Part shown: positions 1 to 11,454 of the stretch, in pieces
Position numbering within the stretch: position 1 is the first letter of the stretch
How the letters are laid out: each line of letters opens with the position of its first letter
Assembly (NCBI GenBank): GCA_949987565.1
Contig: OX465115.1
Location: 5,669,870-5,733,869, forward strand
Direction: 5' to 3'
DNA from: Luidia sarsii
Taxonomy: Eukaryota; Echinodermata; Asteroidea; Paxillosida; Luidiidae
DNA length: 64,000 nt
The notes under the pieces: model-generated
Databases searched by the model: none
Seen by the model: only the letters and a program-made list of their open reading frames with translations
What the model was told of the DNA's origin: nothing
Translations under genes and position numbers: made by a program

Positions 1-338
1 GCGACCAAAATCCTTTATTTTAATTAAAGCAGTGTTCACCATCGTTTTTTCATGTGGAATTCGGTTTTCTTAGGTTAAAACACTCGTAGGTGAGGTGTAA
101 CATGTAAAATATTCTGTAAAATAGTATTGAAAAGTTTTATCTACATGTTGAAAAAATAACTGTTCAGCGTACGAAACTGCACGCAAATTAGCCATTCAAT
201 TTTAACCCCATGGATTGAGAAGAGCCTGCAATTTGCAATCGGCATCCAAAACAACAGTGTCATTATTACGCTGGTTACCATCGTCTGGTTCAGCGCATTT
301 GACTAAGACGACGGGAACCAATTCACTCTCAAAACAAG
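1..338. promoter_or_regulatory. PSMB6 upstream region
   Basis: This is AT-rich non-coding sequence ahead of the PSMB6 start codon. I see no clear TATA box. The start codon lies inside CAAGATGGCGCT (335-346), which resembles a YY1 site (AAGATGGCG core), an arrangement known at many housekeeping promoters. The transcription start site cannot be placed from the sequence alone. Confidence 0.4.
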
Positions 339-3300
339 ATGGCGCTACCCATGACCGAAGTTAGAGGACAGGCGGCTGCGATTTGCGAGGCAAATTCTCA
401 GTTACCAGCATGGATGAAAGCCGAGGAAAAAACAGGGGTAGGAATTCAGGCAATTGTTTTATTTAATGAACTGGTTTACTTATTTTTTAGTTGTGCCTTT
501 GTAAAGAATCTGCTCATTAATCTTTTGACTAAGTAGGCCTAGAAAATTTAATTTGTGTACAATATCATTATCAATCATGTATACATAATACACGTATTCA
601 GTAAGACAGTATTGTCTATTGACCCGGCTACAGTACCGGCGCCCGTGCCACAAAAGCTATTTATACCCTTTGCTTTCGCGTGATACGCGAGTAGTGGGGG
701 TAATTAAATCATTGATTGTGAAATTGGTTTTAATGAATATTAATTTTTTAAATATTATTTCAGTAAAATTTCATATTTTTTTATTTTTTTATTTCTAATT
801 CATGAATTTGTTGGGTACTGTTGAGTGTTGCAAAAAGAGTAGGCTGCACAGTGGCAATAAGGCAGTTATTAATGGAAGTTGGGGAAACAACAGTGCCCAA
901 TTTCCGGACATTCCAAATTTGAGAAATTACTTACTTATCAGGAAGTTTGTTTTGGTATCAGACATTCCATGAAATTGTAGAGTTAGAAAATCTGCCAGTT
1001 TAGAGAAAAGAGGAAATTTTCTAACGATCGCTCCACGTAGCAATCGTTAGAACTAAGACCTAAGTGTTCCTTTTTTACAAATACCTCCCTCTATGTCTGA
1101 AAAAAGATTAGCGTTTCATTTTGTTTCCATGGTTTTTCTCAAGACATGGTTGATGGATTGAGACAAAACTCAATGGAACACACAGGTGTGTTATTTTATG
1201 TACGATATATGTTGAGTTTGACAAAGCATGGATGCGAATCTCTGATCTTTCTCAAGTGATGTTCCCTACCATTAAGTGTGTCAATTCATCTTCTCAACTC
1301 TAGACCACCATCATGGCGGTTGAATTCGACGGAGGTGTTGTCATCGGAGCAGATTCAAGAACAACATCCGGGTAGGTTGCGCAATTCCTACCATGTTCAA
1401 CCTGCTCTAACTTGGCCAATCTGTCTACTTGCAGCAGTAAAGTCCAACAATGAAATGGGAAGGGGCCAGACTTGTATTTGGGTCACAAACTTTTGAGTCG
1501 GAGTCCAAATTCCAAGTCACATCTCTCGAGTCCGACTAGTCTTAAGTCAGTCTTGAGTCACCTTTTAATTCAATAAAATATTGGAAACATATTTCTGGGT
1601 TTATGACAGTTTTGTTTCCAGTCACATGTACTAGTAATAGGCATCCTTGCACAGTTTATCAAATAGCGAAGGAATTTTGACTGGAGCATGGAGTTGAACC
1701 TGAGAACTCTATTACCTGAGCTATCCAGCCCTTAAGTGGATGGCCTTCGTGAATACATGTAGTATTCTAATGAATTTGAATTCAAAGAGGGTTTGCCCTA
1801 CTTGATGTGTAATTGGCTCTGCATACTCAGTGCTTCACCCAATTGCATGCAGTGCTGAATTTTACACGTTGATTTAAGTAGGACAAACCCTCATTGAATT
1901 ACATTCTACTTGACACTATCAAATTGTTATAAATTGCATATTTTTTTGACAAATTTCAGGGTTTTTTTTACCAGTGCTCTTGCGATCTGAGCCATCAAGC
2001 CCTTAGCAAACTAGTATTTGCATATCTGTTAATGAATTTTCTTTCCTTCCTTATCTGAATAGTGCATACATCGGCAACAGGGTGACAGACAAGTTGACCA
2101 AAATCCACGACACCGTCTACTGCTGCCGGTCAGGATCAGCGGCTGACACCCAGGCTATTGCAGACATAGTGGCCTACCAGCTTGATTTCCACAGGTAGAC
2201 AGCACCAACTCCCTCTTCTGTTTTCTCCTCGGCATATTAGAATACCAGGTGGCCAGCCCGTGATCCCACCCAAATGGCCCACTGCAACTTTGCATGAGTC
2301 GCCCCACAACTTACACGGGCTTCCATAATTTTTGGATTGAATGGAATTGAATGTTTATTGTCATCTGTGTATCAAATACAGTGAAACTCGTCTTGGCCTC
2401 ATAGATATAACATGATGGCATGATGCACATCGAAACATTGAAACTCGTTGTGGCCTTGCGACCATTTAAACATAAATCCACAACAATTAATAAACAGTAG
2501 CTGAAGCGACTACCCACTTATAATAGAAATATATTGTAGGGCACTCACTAGGGTAAGGCCCCATCTGTGCACACCTTCAGCAGTGCCTCTTGGGTAGCTG
2601 ACTGTAGCAGAGCATGAAGCTTGCAGTGGAGGTCGTCAAGAAAGGCCATTCTCCCTGCCGAGGCGGACAGCATCTTTCCGATGGCCAAGAGACTATGCCC
2701 TGTACAGACATGTCAAGAACAAAGTGATTAGGGAGATTGAAGTGATGGCCCACAAGGGTATTCTAATCAATTGAATTGGTTCTCCTTCATTATCCAATGA
2801 ATCATCGTTCACATCAGCAGCTAATGTTGACCGTCTTCTTTGGTTTTTCTCTCTCTGTCTTTTACAGCATGAATGATGGCAAGCCTCCTCTCGTCCGCAC
2901 AGCAGCCAATCTGTTCAGGAATATGTGCTATGAGCACAGAGACTCCCTGTCTGCCGGAATCCTCGTAGGGGGATGGGACGCTGTCAAAGGGGGCCAGGTA
3001 AGAGCCATCGCCTAACAATTATCCCAGCAAAGATTAGTTGACCAGTGATGGTTTGCCCTGCTCGACGTTATAAACACTGAGTGCTCGTTGCTTTGCCCAA
3101 TACGTGAAGAAAAAAAATCAGGCAGCTAAGGCGGGATTCGAACCTGCAACAGTGCAACTCCTACTTTCTAGTGCAGACGTCTTAACCACTTGACCACCGA
3201 GCTGGTCGGGGTTGTGTGGTGGATTTGAATATTGTATAGTGGCGGGTACCACATTGCATCATAGATATAACATGATGTTGACTTATCTTAAAATTTAGTG

Positions 3301-5027
3301 GGCCTGACGTATCGATCCTAGCAGGACCTTTCTCAAAGGCAGAGTGACAAGGACAAAACAGATACATGTACACGAAGGAAGGGGGGAGAGAGTGAATAGG
3401 ACAGGGATGAGAAACAAAGGACAAAGAGTGAAGCTGGTAGGGAGAGATCAAAGGGAAGGGCAAGGAGTAGGGTAGGGATTAGTGAGAGGAGGGGGAAAGA
3501 ATGATGTTGACTGGTTGGTTATTTGGGAAAGCCGCCATCTAAGGGCTGGATAACTCTGGTGGTGAGAGCACTGGTACACAAAACCAGAGCAGGGCTCGAC
3601 CTTGGCACTAGTCCAACGGTCATTGTCTAGTAAAAACAGCTTCGGGCTAGTAAAATGACCTATTTTGCTAGCCCGGCGGACTAGTAAAAAGTAGACAGCG
3701 GTGTGGCTGCAAAAAAATGATGCGGGCGGGGATGAGAAACTAGAAACTAATAATTTGTTTTACTTGACCTAATAATCTTGTGTTAAATTTTATATTAATC
3801 ATACAGGGCTAGTAAAACTTGCTGCGGGCCAGCAAAAAACTCAATTTACTAGCCCGGTGGGCTAGTTAAAAAAAAATTAAGCGCGAGGCGGACTTTTCAT
3901 ACATTCAAGACAGCGTTGATTGTGACATGATGGGACGTAGACAGACTCTTCTTTTTCTTGTATAGCTTGAAGGAAAGAATTCTTCGCTATTTTCATCAGG
4001 TGATTTTTGTTCTTTGTGAAGGTGTACTCCGTTCCAATCGGTGGAATGCTAGTTCGCCAGTCAGTAGCCATGGGAGGTTCTGGCAGCACGTATCTGTATG
4101 GCTACATGGATTCTGCCTACAAGGACAACATGACCAAAGACGAATGCCACAAGTTCATTGCAAACGGTAAGACCACCCCGAGAATTTCAGTCGCCTCATT
4201 GGTAGCTTTGCTGCTTCAGTACAGAGATGTAAGACTTCCGGAAATTTCCAGATTTCCGGAAATAACGTGATTTTTTTTCTTCGATTACTGGAAATGGCAT
4301 GATTTTCTTTTATTGATTTGTTATGTCATACTGATTTCTCAAACTGCTCAATTTTATCTGTTGAAACCCAAAAAACCGAAGAGTGCCTGCACCCCAGCCG
4401 TGAATCGCACAATCGCATCTCTCGGTCATGGAAGCGCTCACTCGCAGTCACACAATTTATTGGCCTTCGGTAATTTTCAGGAAATTACTTGATCTGTTCA
4501 GTATCTTGTCGTGTACAGTAGTTCGGAGGAGAGCCATACTCCTTCTTGAATGAGATGACTTACATGATAAATATGACATGATGTTTGCATCAAGGAGAAT
4601 GTACTTACATGGTTTAACTCTTTCCGACTCTTCTCAGAGCCATACTCCTCGAAAGAGATGACTTACATGATAAATATGACAAGATGTTTGCATCAAGGAG
4701 AATGGCTTAACTCTTTCCGACACTTCTCAGAGCCATACTCCCCAAAAGAGATGACATATGTGGTGTCACCTCAAACCTTTTCCACACTGCTTCCACCATG
4801 CAAACCCTGAAATCTTATTTCCCGGACACACTTGCACGGTGCTTCCACACAATGTTCTGACTTTTTGTTTGTTTGTTTGTTTGTTGTTGTTGTTTACAGG
4901 TTTGGCCCTGGCCATGATGCGCGACGGCTCCAGCGGAGGCATCATCCGCCTAGCAACCATCACCAAGGACGGCGTGGAGCGCAAGACGATTCTTGGCAAT
5001 GAGCTGCCAAGGTTCTATGAGGGCTAG
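339..5027 (+). CDS. PSMB6: Proteasome subunit beta type-6 (beta1, caspase-like), complete, six exons
   Basis: Catalytic beta1 subunit of the 20S proteasome core, cleaving after acidic residues. Exons 339-437, 1304-1371, 2063-2194, 2868-2997, 4022-4166 and 4900-5027 join with GT-AG introns of compatible phase into 233 codons plus stop, close to the human length. Exon 1 encodes a 33-residue propeptide ending in Gly. Exon 2 begins exactly at the mature N-terminus [11 protein letters not shown], so the first intron separates propeptide from the autocatalytic Thr1. Asp17 (in GADSRTT) and Lys33 (in NRVTDK) of the mature chain are present, as are GGSGS and RDGSSGG of the active-site region. The start has A at -3 and G at +4. 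Introns are 0.67-1.02 kb and carry SINE and foldback insertions. The family assignment is secure; exon 5 has a rather weak polypyrimidine tract. Confidence 0.97.
1676..1750 (-). repeat. tRNA-derived SINE fragment (family A)
   Basis: Read on the minus strand this resembles a tRNA gene: GGATAGCTCAGGTAATAGAG (box A region) followed by CTCAGGTTCAACTCC (box B region). The same head recurs about ten times in the window. It lies in PSMB6 intron 2. A second partial head is at about 1970-2010. Confidence 0.6.
1777..1900. repeat. Imperfect inverted repeat
   Basis: GAGGGTTTGCCCTACTT on the left is mirrored by AAGTAGGACAAACCCTC on the right, and the outer flanks AATGAATTTGAATTC and TTGAATTACATT extend the pairing. 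The interior (CTCAGTGCTTCACCC) matches the body of the tRNA-Ser-like SINE at 3045-3205, so this is probably a rearranged copy of that repeat. Confidence 0.6.
3045..3205 (-). repeat. tRNA-Ser/Leu-like SINE (family B)
   Basis: On the minus strand, CTCGGTGGTCAAGTGGTTAA (box A) is followed by GCAGGTTCGAATCCCGCC (box B), typical of a class II tRNA. A short A/T-rich body and GGGCAAAGCAACGAGCACTC follow. The acceptor stem does not pair well and the body is attached directly, so I call a SINE rather than a tRNA gene. It is in PSMB6 intron 4. Confidence 0.6.
3297..3480 (+). repeat. Foldback-family repeat (R1) with purine-rich tail
   Basis: R1 core GGGCCTGACGTATCGATCCT then AGCAGGACCTTTCTCAAAGG, followed by AGAGTGACAAGGACAAA and a purine-rich tail. 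The tail segment GAAGCTGGTAGGGAGAGATC (about 3430) matches the unit of the 68-bp minisatellite at 29243. Confidence 0.7.
3511..3620 (+). repeat. tRNA-derived SINE (family A)
   Basis: The plus strand shows the SINE leader (TTATTTGGGAAAGCCGCCAT) and head (GGGCTGGATAACTCTGG, AGAGCACTGGTACAC). Box B is degraded. It lies in PSMB6 intron 4. Confidence 0.55.
3596..3875. repeat. CTAG-rich repeat
   Basis: Repeated modules of CTAGTAAAA and GCTAGCCCGGCGGACTAG occur four to five times in about 280 bases, giving many short self-complementary CTAG-centred segments. No coding potential. It ends within about 150 bases of the PSMB6 exon 5 acceptor. Confidence 0.5.
4225..4500. repeat. Dispersed ~270-bp element, copy 1
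   Basis: This begins near GATGTAAGACTTCCGGAAAT and ends near TTATTGGCCTTCGGTAATTT TCAGGAAAT. It is closely matched at 25935-26200 in GPS2 intron 6. Ends are partly inverted (ACTTCCGGAAATTT / AATTTTCAGGAAAT), suggesting a non-autonomous DNA element. Confidence 0.55.
4520..4800 (+). repeat. Three tandem ~93-106-bp units in PSMB6 intron 5
   Basis: GAGCCATACT starts at 4531, 4637 and 4730, each followed by an AGAGATGAC segment; the first two also share TTACATGATAAATATGAC and TTTGCATCAAGGAGAATG. The spacing differs by 13 bases because of an extra TACTTACATGGTT. Relatives of the segment GTGTCACCTCAAACCTT occur at 15961 and 21690. Confidence 0.7.
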
Positions 5028-5769
5028 CCATTGGTTGGGATCCAGCATCATCTTAGTCATTGTCTCGTCCTCCTTTCCCTCCTTTAAGTTCTGAATGTCT
5101 GTAACAGCCACTGGAACTCTCACGGCCTGTTTTGTCTAATTCTAAGCAGGGAATTCTTTTCACACACACAAATCCTTTTCTTTGCAAATTTGGATTTCTC
5201 AAGCTCGGGGTATCCCTTGCAGTTTCACGGGTCCGAGGTGGCAAATGATGATCTGCTTCATAGACGAGGTTTGGTTTATTGTGGACGTGCCGACTTGATG
5301 GTCCCTGGATCACAGATTGGATAAATGAGTCTACAGTACTGTGATATGTGCATGTGGATGCAGAAAAGTGTCACTCTACCCATGCCAAACTGCCAGTGCT
5401 TTTGTGCTCATTTTATTGCCGTGATTTTGACCCTCTAAGATGACACGTTCTGCAGACAAATACCTCGAGTGGCCCAGCAAAGTAGTGAGCTGGACAACAC
5501 CCCACCACAATGAAATATGCACACAAACCCTGAGATATTAGAAATGCAGTCAACACACAGTTTGTATTTTGGCCTTCAGAGAATGCTGTCCTAAAGTTAT
5601 TCCCAGGAAAGTCTGCGCTACAAATTGATAACAAATCTTTCACAACTCAAAGCTGAGCTGGTCCTTTGAGGGAAACCTTGGTATTCTGTGTGTGTTTTTG
5701 GCAATGTTCAGAAGGTATCTTCATTTCTGTAAGTTTCATGTTACATACAGATTCAAATCCACCACATGA

Positions 5770-5905
5770 CGTTGAGTCGTCGACCTACTAGAAAGAAACA
5801 GTTGTGGGTTCAAATCCCACCAAAGCTCCCTGTCTTTTTTTCAACAGGCAATGCACTGAGCATACAGTTCTAATTCTATGTAGAGTAAGGCAAGCCCTTA
5901 TTGAA
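5770..5905 (+). repeat. tRNA-Ser-like SINE (family B), 3' portion
   Basis: GTGGGTTCAAATCCCACC (T-arm/box B) is followed by a T-run and a body containing GCAATGCACTGAGCATAC and GTAAGGCAAGCCC, the same order as the minus-strand copy at 3045-3205. Confidence 0.55.
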
Positions 5906-6068
5906 TTCAGTTCCACGCTCACCCATTCTGTTTGTGAAAGTTTTCTTGATTAAAAGCTGTTTAGTTTACCATGTAATGGCTTATGAATGAATATTGGGAT
6001 GAATACTCTAAGTTGGTTTTCTTTTAATCCTGGAACATCACTGACTTCACAGTGAACATGATGTCGGG

Positions 6069-6074
6069 AATAAA
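6069..6074 (+). terminator. Candidate PSMB6 polyadenylation signal (AATAAA)
   Basis: This is an AATAAA in GGGAATAAAGCTTG, about 1.04 kb after the PSMB6 stop codon, followed by a G/T-rich stretch (TTGTGGTTGATTTGTATG). An ATTAAA nearer the stop (about 5949) is an alternative. Without transcript data the true 3' end is undecided. Confidence 0.35.
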
Positions 6075-6139
6075 GCTTGTGGTTGATTTGTATGTCAAAT
6101 GTTTGGTCTGTGTGATTGAAGCATTCTTTTTGAGGTCGG

Positions 6140-6480
6140 TGCTAAAGAACAGTCCCCTTGAGAACTGGTGAGGGTGGGACTGGGAATGACAATGGGGTTG
6201 GGATGGGTCTGGGGACTGGGAACAAATGTTGAAAGGGGTGTGCTGTGGAATTTGAATGTGAGGTTTGGAAATGGGGATAGGGGATGGGGTTGGTAATGGT
6301 GATTGGGTTGAGGATGGGAATGTGGGTTGGGGAGGGGGTATGATATGGGGTTTGGATTGCATTGGGATGGGGTTGACCATGGGATTGGAGTTGGGAAAGG
6401 GGTATGGATGGGAATGGCATTAGAAGAGGATGGGGTTGACGGTAGCGATAGGGTTTGAAATGGGGGGGGGGGGAGACAGG
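6140..6480 (+). repeat. G-rich simple-sequence tract
   Basis: Irregular repeats of TGGGGATGGGGTTG-like units, with G-runs of 3-9, fill about 340 bases. The open frames here on either strand reflect composition only. Confidence 0.8.
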
Positions 6481-6540
6481 TGTTGGGGATGAAGAAGTGG
6501 TTGTGGTTAAACTATCAAAAGCGAATGGAACTCAACCCAA

Positions 6541-6698
6541 CAAAGATAGTGGTCATGTTCAAGAAAGGATACCAATAAAGCTAATTTTTCGTCTTCTTTT
6601 GCAGCTTAAGATTGTTGACCAAAGATAGTGGTCATGTTCAAGAAAGGATACCAATAAAGCTAATTTTTCGTCTTCTTTTGCAGCTTAAGATTGTTGAC
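6541..6698 (+). repeat. Exact 79-bp tandem duplication
   Basis: The unit beginning CAAAGATAGTGGTCATGTTC and ending AGATTGTTGAC occurs at 6541-6619 and again, apparently identical, at 6620-6698. Identity implies either a recent event or an assembly artefact. The unit's end runs into the leader of the SINE that follows. Confidence 0.9.
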
Positions 6699-6800
6699 CA
6701 TTTGGGAAGGTTGTCACTTTAGGGCAAGCCAACTGGCTAGAGACACTGGCATGTTAAACCAGAAGTCTCTGGTTCAAGCTCCGGTCTAATCAAATATTCT
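6699..6800 (+). repeat. tRNA-derived SINE (family A)
   Basis: Leader CATTTGGGAAGG, head with GGCTAGAGACACTGGCATG and box B-like CTGGTTCAAGCTCCGGTC. Box A is degraded. Confidence 0.55.
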
Positions 6801-7234
6801 TGGATACTGTATTTCCACAAATGAGATAGAAAAGGCAAAAGACTCGCAAGGGATTAAATTGCCAAAGTCAAGATAGAAACAACAAATGAACAAAACTTCT
6901 AGGTGTTTGTTGCTCTTTTAATTTTTATTTTAGCTTTGAACCCTGCAAAATCGACTTTAAAAAATAGCAATATAAAACATACTGTCATACACAATAAAAA
7001 TAAAAAACTTACTCAGTACTCATTAAGTACAAACCAATTCCATGAAGACAAACTTCATGCATAATCATTTATCCTCATGTATTATTCATGAAAATATGTG
7101 CAACCTAGAGTGGTAATTACTATTGCTGAGAGCAAAGACACTGAACACGGGGGAATAATCTTAAATTATAAGGCACTGGAAAGAATTACCGGTATAAACA
7201 ATTCCATGCTGTATGTGATTGACATCAAGGCAAT

Positions 7235-7480
7235 AAGGACCCTTTTCCAAAACCCGGCTCAGACTCCGGCTTTGTCACCATTTCTGTCATACATTTTAAA
7301 GTACAAGGCATGAAAATGGGAGACCTTTGGCTTCGTTTTTTTAAAGTTGCGAAACATTTTGAAAAAGACCCCACAGCTTCAACTTCAACAAAGAACTCCA
7401 ACCTGTGTTTTCAGCTTTTGGATAGCACAGACGAAGCTGGAGCCAGAGCCTAAGCCGGGTTTTGGAAAAAGGGCAAGGAA
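7235..7480. repeat. Small inverted-terminal element, copy 1 (CCCTTTTCCAAAACCCGG)
   Basis: The left end CCCTTTTCCAAAACCCGGCT is mirrored by the right end AGCCGGGTTTTGGAAAAAGG. The interior (CTTCAACAAAGAACTCCAAC) is shared with a second copy at 16340-16582. There is no coding capacity, so a MITE-like non-autonomous DNA transposon is the likely nature. Confidence 0.7.
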
Positions 7481-7619
7481 TACTGATAATGATGCATGTG
7501 TGGCGAAATCCTCCATTGGTCATGTCGGTAATGACTGTTACGTGACGGGTCCGCACTGTCCACTCACTGAACAAAACCAACTGTGGATTTCACAAAGCCT
7601 GCCGTGACTTGACTTCAAC

Positions 7620-7765
7620 GGATAACCCATTGTTAGTTGTGGTACACCGTATGGTTTTTGTGCATCACTCGTCATCTTGTGATTGATCGTAAGTTGCGAT
7701 GAATTTGGTTAAATAGACCACTGATCAGGGGCCAATTTCATAGAGCCGCTTAAGCGACAACATTT
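7620..7765 (+). repeat. Dispersed repeat related to 21720-21820
   Basis: TGTTAGTTGTGGTACACCGT, TTGTGATTGATCGTAAGTTG and TTTGGTTAAAT recur in the same order at 21720-21820. The segment ends at GGGGCCAATTTCATAGAGCC, also found at 17890 in RPL22 intron 3, which looks like the terminus of another small element. Confidence 0.5.
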
Positions 7766-8377
7766 CCTTGAACACCAAAAATAATCAGATGTAACCATAT
7801 GCCAACCCAGACAAGAAACAAGATCTTTACATTTTCCATGGCAGTCTTTGAGCCCCTATAGTATTATACATGCTTGCACGTATACTTTTAAAGAGCGACC
7901 TTCAAACCCTTTGGATGGAACAGTTTCCCACATAGTTTTCAAGTATAATAACTTGGAGGTGGAATTTAAGGCTTTTACGTGTCCTCGATATTACGAAAAA
8001 GAGCTTTGCAACTGCACTACGTCCACCTTATGGCACATAAAAAAAAAAATGCTCAAAACCATGTGGATATAACTGGTTGCCACATATTATTCAAGTATCC
8101 CTTGGCTCTCAACCAGCCTGCTATTTCCAAACCCTTTGGGTGTAAATCTGTTTAGGCGCATTCCTGCTGTGTAAGCAGCCATGACTCTCACCCTGTGGGG
8201 TTCCAGCTGCATCACAACAGCACCCAATCAAAGTAACCCATGGTCCATGCAATGCAAGCATAATAACATCCATTAAAATATTCATGGATGTTCAGCTACA
8301 TGTACAAGTAGTACAGACAACAAAATATATGCGTGCCAAATGTTCATTGAAGTAAATACAAAATACTGTTGCAAACT

Positions 8378-8520
8378 GCTCACTGACTAAAATGACCGGC
8401 AATACATGAATCTCAACAGTTAGAGGGCCTGCTGTTTCGATCCTAGCAGGACCTTTCTCAAAGACAAAGCCTTTTTATGATCCTGCTTGGATCGACTGAC
8501 GAGTGACGTCAGGCCCTCCA
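8378..8520 (+). repeat. R1 foldback-family repeat, long copy
   Basis: Leader GCAAACTGCTCACTGACTAA is followed by TTAGAGGGCCTGCTGTTTCG, ATCCTAGCAGGACCTTTCTC and then a degraded inverse copy ending GACGTCAGGCCCTCC. The long leader is shared with the copies at 53545 and 63110. Confidence 0.7.
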
Positions 8521-9519
8521 AATGTATGATGTTATATTTGCTCAGATATGTGTACAATGTTTTCACATTAGAAAAAAAAGGCAACTCCTGAATGGAAAGT
8601 GTAGGTGGGTGTAAACATGGTAAACTTGTAAAGAGATCTATAAATGTGCGCAGGGGCAAATCAATAGTACTATTAGTAGTTCCACAGTCAGCCAATCACT
8701 GTCAGCTCAATAGCTACGGCTTCAAATTACACACGAATCTATGGCAGTTGCTAGCAAGAGATGGCAGCCATATGTTCTCGACCTATGCATTACTGAAAGC
8801 CGTAGCAACTTCATGAATTTAAGCACACCAAGATGGAAATCAGTATTCAGTATCACTTCATGTGATGAACCTCACAGACCATCGTATAGCAAGAACACAT
8901 TTTACCACCGCCACATTAAAAGGCGGGGGAAAATGTTTCACAAATTTTTTGCAGTCCTCAACATACACCGTTATGTTGTGTAGGAAAAACCCTTTTTGAA
9001 TAACTCTGTTACTTACAAAAGCTGGATAAATCCAACAGAAAGAGTTGGAAAAGTTCAACTGCAACAAGACAGACAATGAGAGAAAGAAATAAAAAGGTTG
9101 AGCAAGCCTGAAGGGCATGAACAACCGTTGTGCACGTGTACAGCAGGAACAAACTGCAGGATCTAGTTTGGGGATTTGTTCCTTCCTACCCGGCCTTGCC
9201 TTTGTCAGTTAACTTCAGCAACAAAACCGTAAAACTAAAAAAGCCTTTCATTGTGGCATGGCACTTCGGCTGCCGAAAATTCCGCCGAGATTCGCAGTGG
9301 CTCCTTTGTTCGACTGGAGGTGGAGGTTTATTTTTTCAGTACCTTAGTCTGCAGCCTTGGGGATAATGCCAGCACTATGTTGACTCAAGGTCTAAAGCAG
9401 GGAGTGACAATGGCTCCCCTGTGCATAACTAGAAACCAAATGAAAATGTAGAAGGGCAGTGCATGTATCCCAACATGGTCTGATACGCAATGTACCTGAC
9501 TAATAGATATATCGTCTAC

Positions 9520-10040
9520 TTCACCAGCAAGAAACGAACCATTTCGGAATGTAACAATTGCACAGGGAAACCTTCAGACCGAAATCAGTAACACTTTATA
9601 CTTCATAGACCATCGCATCTCAACAACACTTTGACACTACGAATAAAAATACATTTCAAAAAATGGTACTAACTTTCAAAGCACATGGATCTCATCTCAT
9701 CTGCTGCAAGGACGAATTCACAGTTCGTTGGCGTTTTCACGAACTGGCAAAACATTTCTGAATGTAACAATTGCATAAAACACACTTCGAGACGGAAATC
9801 AGTATCACTGTTAACCTCAAGGTTGTTCGATATTTCGATATTTATCCTTATCGCGATGTCGCTTTCCGACGATTATCATATTGAGCGCATTTCAGGATAT
9901 CGCGATATTTTCGATATAGGAGATATCGAAAAAAGTGCTGGTTTCCCAACCCCATTATCGCCTGTCTGTCTATACCCATTAACAGACAGATGTTTTGAAA
10001 AATGGTACAACTTTCAAAGTGCTACTTTAATAAAACATAT
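9520..10040 (+). repeat. Imperfect tandem duplication with a CGATAT-rich insertion
   Basis: GGAATGTAACAATTGCAC and GACCGAAATCAGTAACAC (about 9547-9595) recur as TGAATGTAACAATTGCAT and GACGGAAATCAGTATCAC (about 9759-9810). AAAAATGGTACTAACTTTCAAA likewise recurs near 10000. The second unit is longer because it contains about 150 bases at 9820-9970 rich in CGATAT/GATATC palindromes. Confidence 0.6.
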
Positions 10041-10854
10041 CTTGTCTACTGCATGAATGAATTTGCCAGTTCATGAAAACACCTACGATACGGTCTGACT
10101 ATCAAGTAGATAAACTGGTATGTACACAATGTAATATCATAAAAATGCAAACAATAAACAGTGTAAGTGGAGCAGAACCTGCCCAAAACACTTTGAACTT
10201 ACTGCAGTGTATCTTTGAAAATAAAAACAATGCTCTTTTAAATTATACGATGTGCCGACTAACTCCCAAAGTACTTATTTCAAAATGAAGTACTGATTTT
10301 CTTTTCCCTTTCAAAACCATTACGCTCCGAAGTTCAAAAATCATCCTTGATTTAATACATGATTTCTCACTCCTGCAAAATGTCTGCAGTCCTAACACCA
10401 CTAAGTACTCACTAATGACTACCAGTATATAAAAACATGATCAAATTTGAAATATGCAGTTTCTTTGCAAAATGTGTATTTCAAGAAAACACCCAAAAAT
10501 AAATGATGATGTACTTTTAGTACATCAATTGTGTTACCTGCAATATATACAAAAAATAATCTCAATTGCTTTTTTGGTTTTAAATATTACAACAATTCAC
10601 TCAAATGCCAACATGTACATGTAGCTTATGAAAAAAAAAACATCCCACAGTTCTGTTGGAAAGTTAGATAAATTGTAGTTTATTACTAAACAAGCTTATG
10701 GCCATTTTGCAACATTTTGGGGCCTAACCAAGTTTGAAATTTAATCTCTAAAGTCTAAACAAACGTGACTGATTTTGAATGGGCTCTTTGTCAATTTAAT
10801 TGACTGATTCTTACGATTTTTGCAGCTAAACTTTTGATGTTTAGAACTTAAAAT

Positions 10855-10945
10855 ATCCGCTAGACCGTGAACAGTGTCTAGCGATTTCAAGTCACTGAAA
10901 TGACATGATTTTTGTCAAGTCATTGAAATGACATGATTTTTGTGT
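10855..10945 (+). repeat. CTAG-type repeat plus short tandem duplication
   Basis: ATCCGCTAGACCGTGAACAG and GTCTAGCGATTTC match the repeat at 26480-26575. A 28-bp segment, AAGTCACTGAAATGACATGA plus TTTTTGTC, is duplicated directly after. Confidence 0.55.
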
Positions 10946-11454
10946 CAGTGACAATACAGTTTAGTGAGGGTCTTGCCCTAGACTCTGTGTGCTTAGTGTT
11001 TTACCCGATTGCCTGCTGCAAAAAAAAAATTAAATTGCATATTTCTGAATCCTTTTGCAAGGCTTCAAAGTCCACACTTACAACGCCCTCTGTCATTTGT
11101 ATATTATTTTGTTCAATATAATTATTCATCATCTTTGATGGACAAATGTTTGATGCAGAAACTGCATCTTCCTTTCACGTGAAAGCTTGTGTTTGGTCTA
11201 TTTGACCTCTAGTTCGGTCTAGTTGACCTCTGGTTTGGTCAGAGTGGACCTTGTGTCTCCGTGGACAAATGAGCGCCATTCAAGTGGAATTCAGAACAAT
11301 TGTTTCTCCTGAAAAACTTTCTGAGGGACATGCCTGGTTGGATTTCAGGGACTCCCATCACCCAATGAGCCCAGCATTTTATGTATGCCCCTTTAGGTGC
11401 ATGTATCAATTGAAATGTTTGCAAGGTTTGCAAGGTTTGCGGTGACAAGGCATT

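Noticed and set aside
3121..3205. Functional tRNA-Ser gene
   Set aside because: Boxes A and B are good, but the acceptor stem pairs poorly and the same unit with an attached body occurs elsewhere, indicating a SINE.
6490..6600. Possible LINE reverse-transcriptase fragment (RMELNPTK-like)
   Set aside because: One frame reads MELNPTKIVVMFKKG, suggestive of a reverse transcriptase, but only about 20 residues support it.
9685..10056. 123-codon open frame
   Set aside because: It runs through a degenerate tandem duplication and a palindromic block with no protein similarity I recognise.
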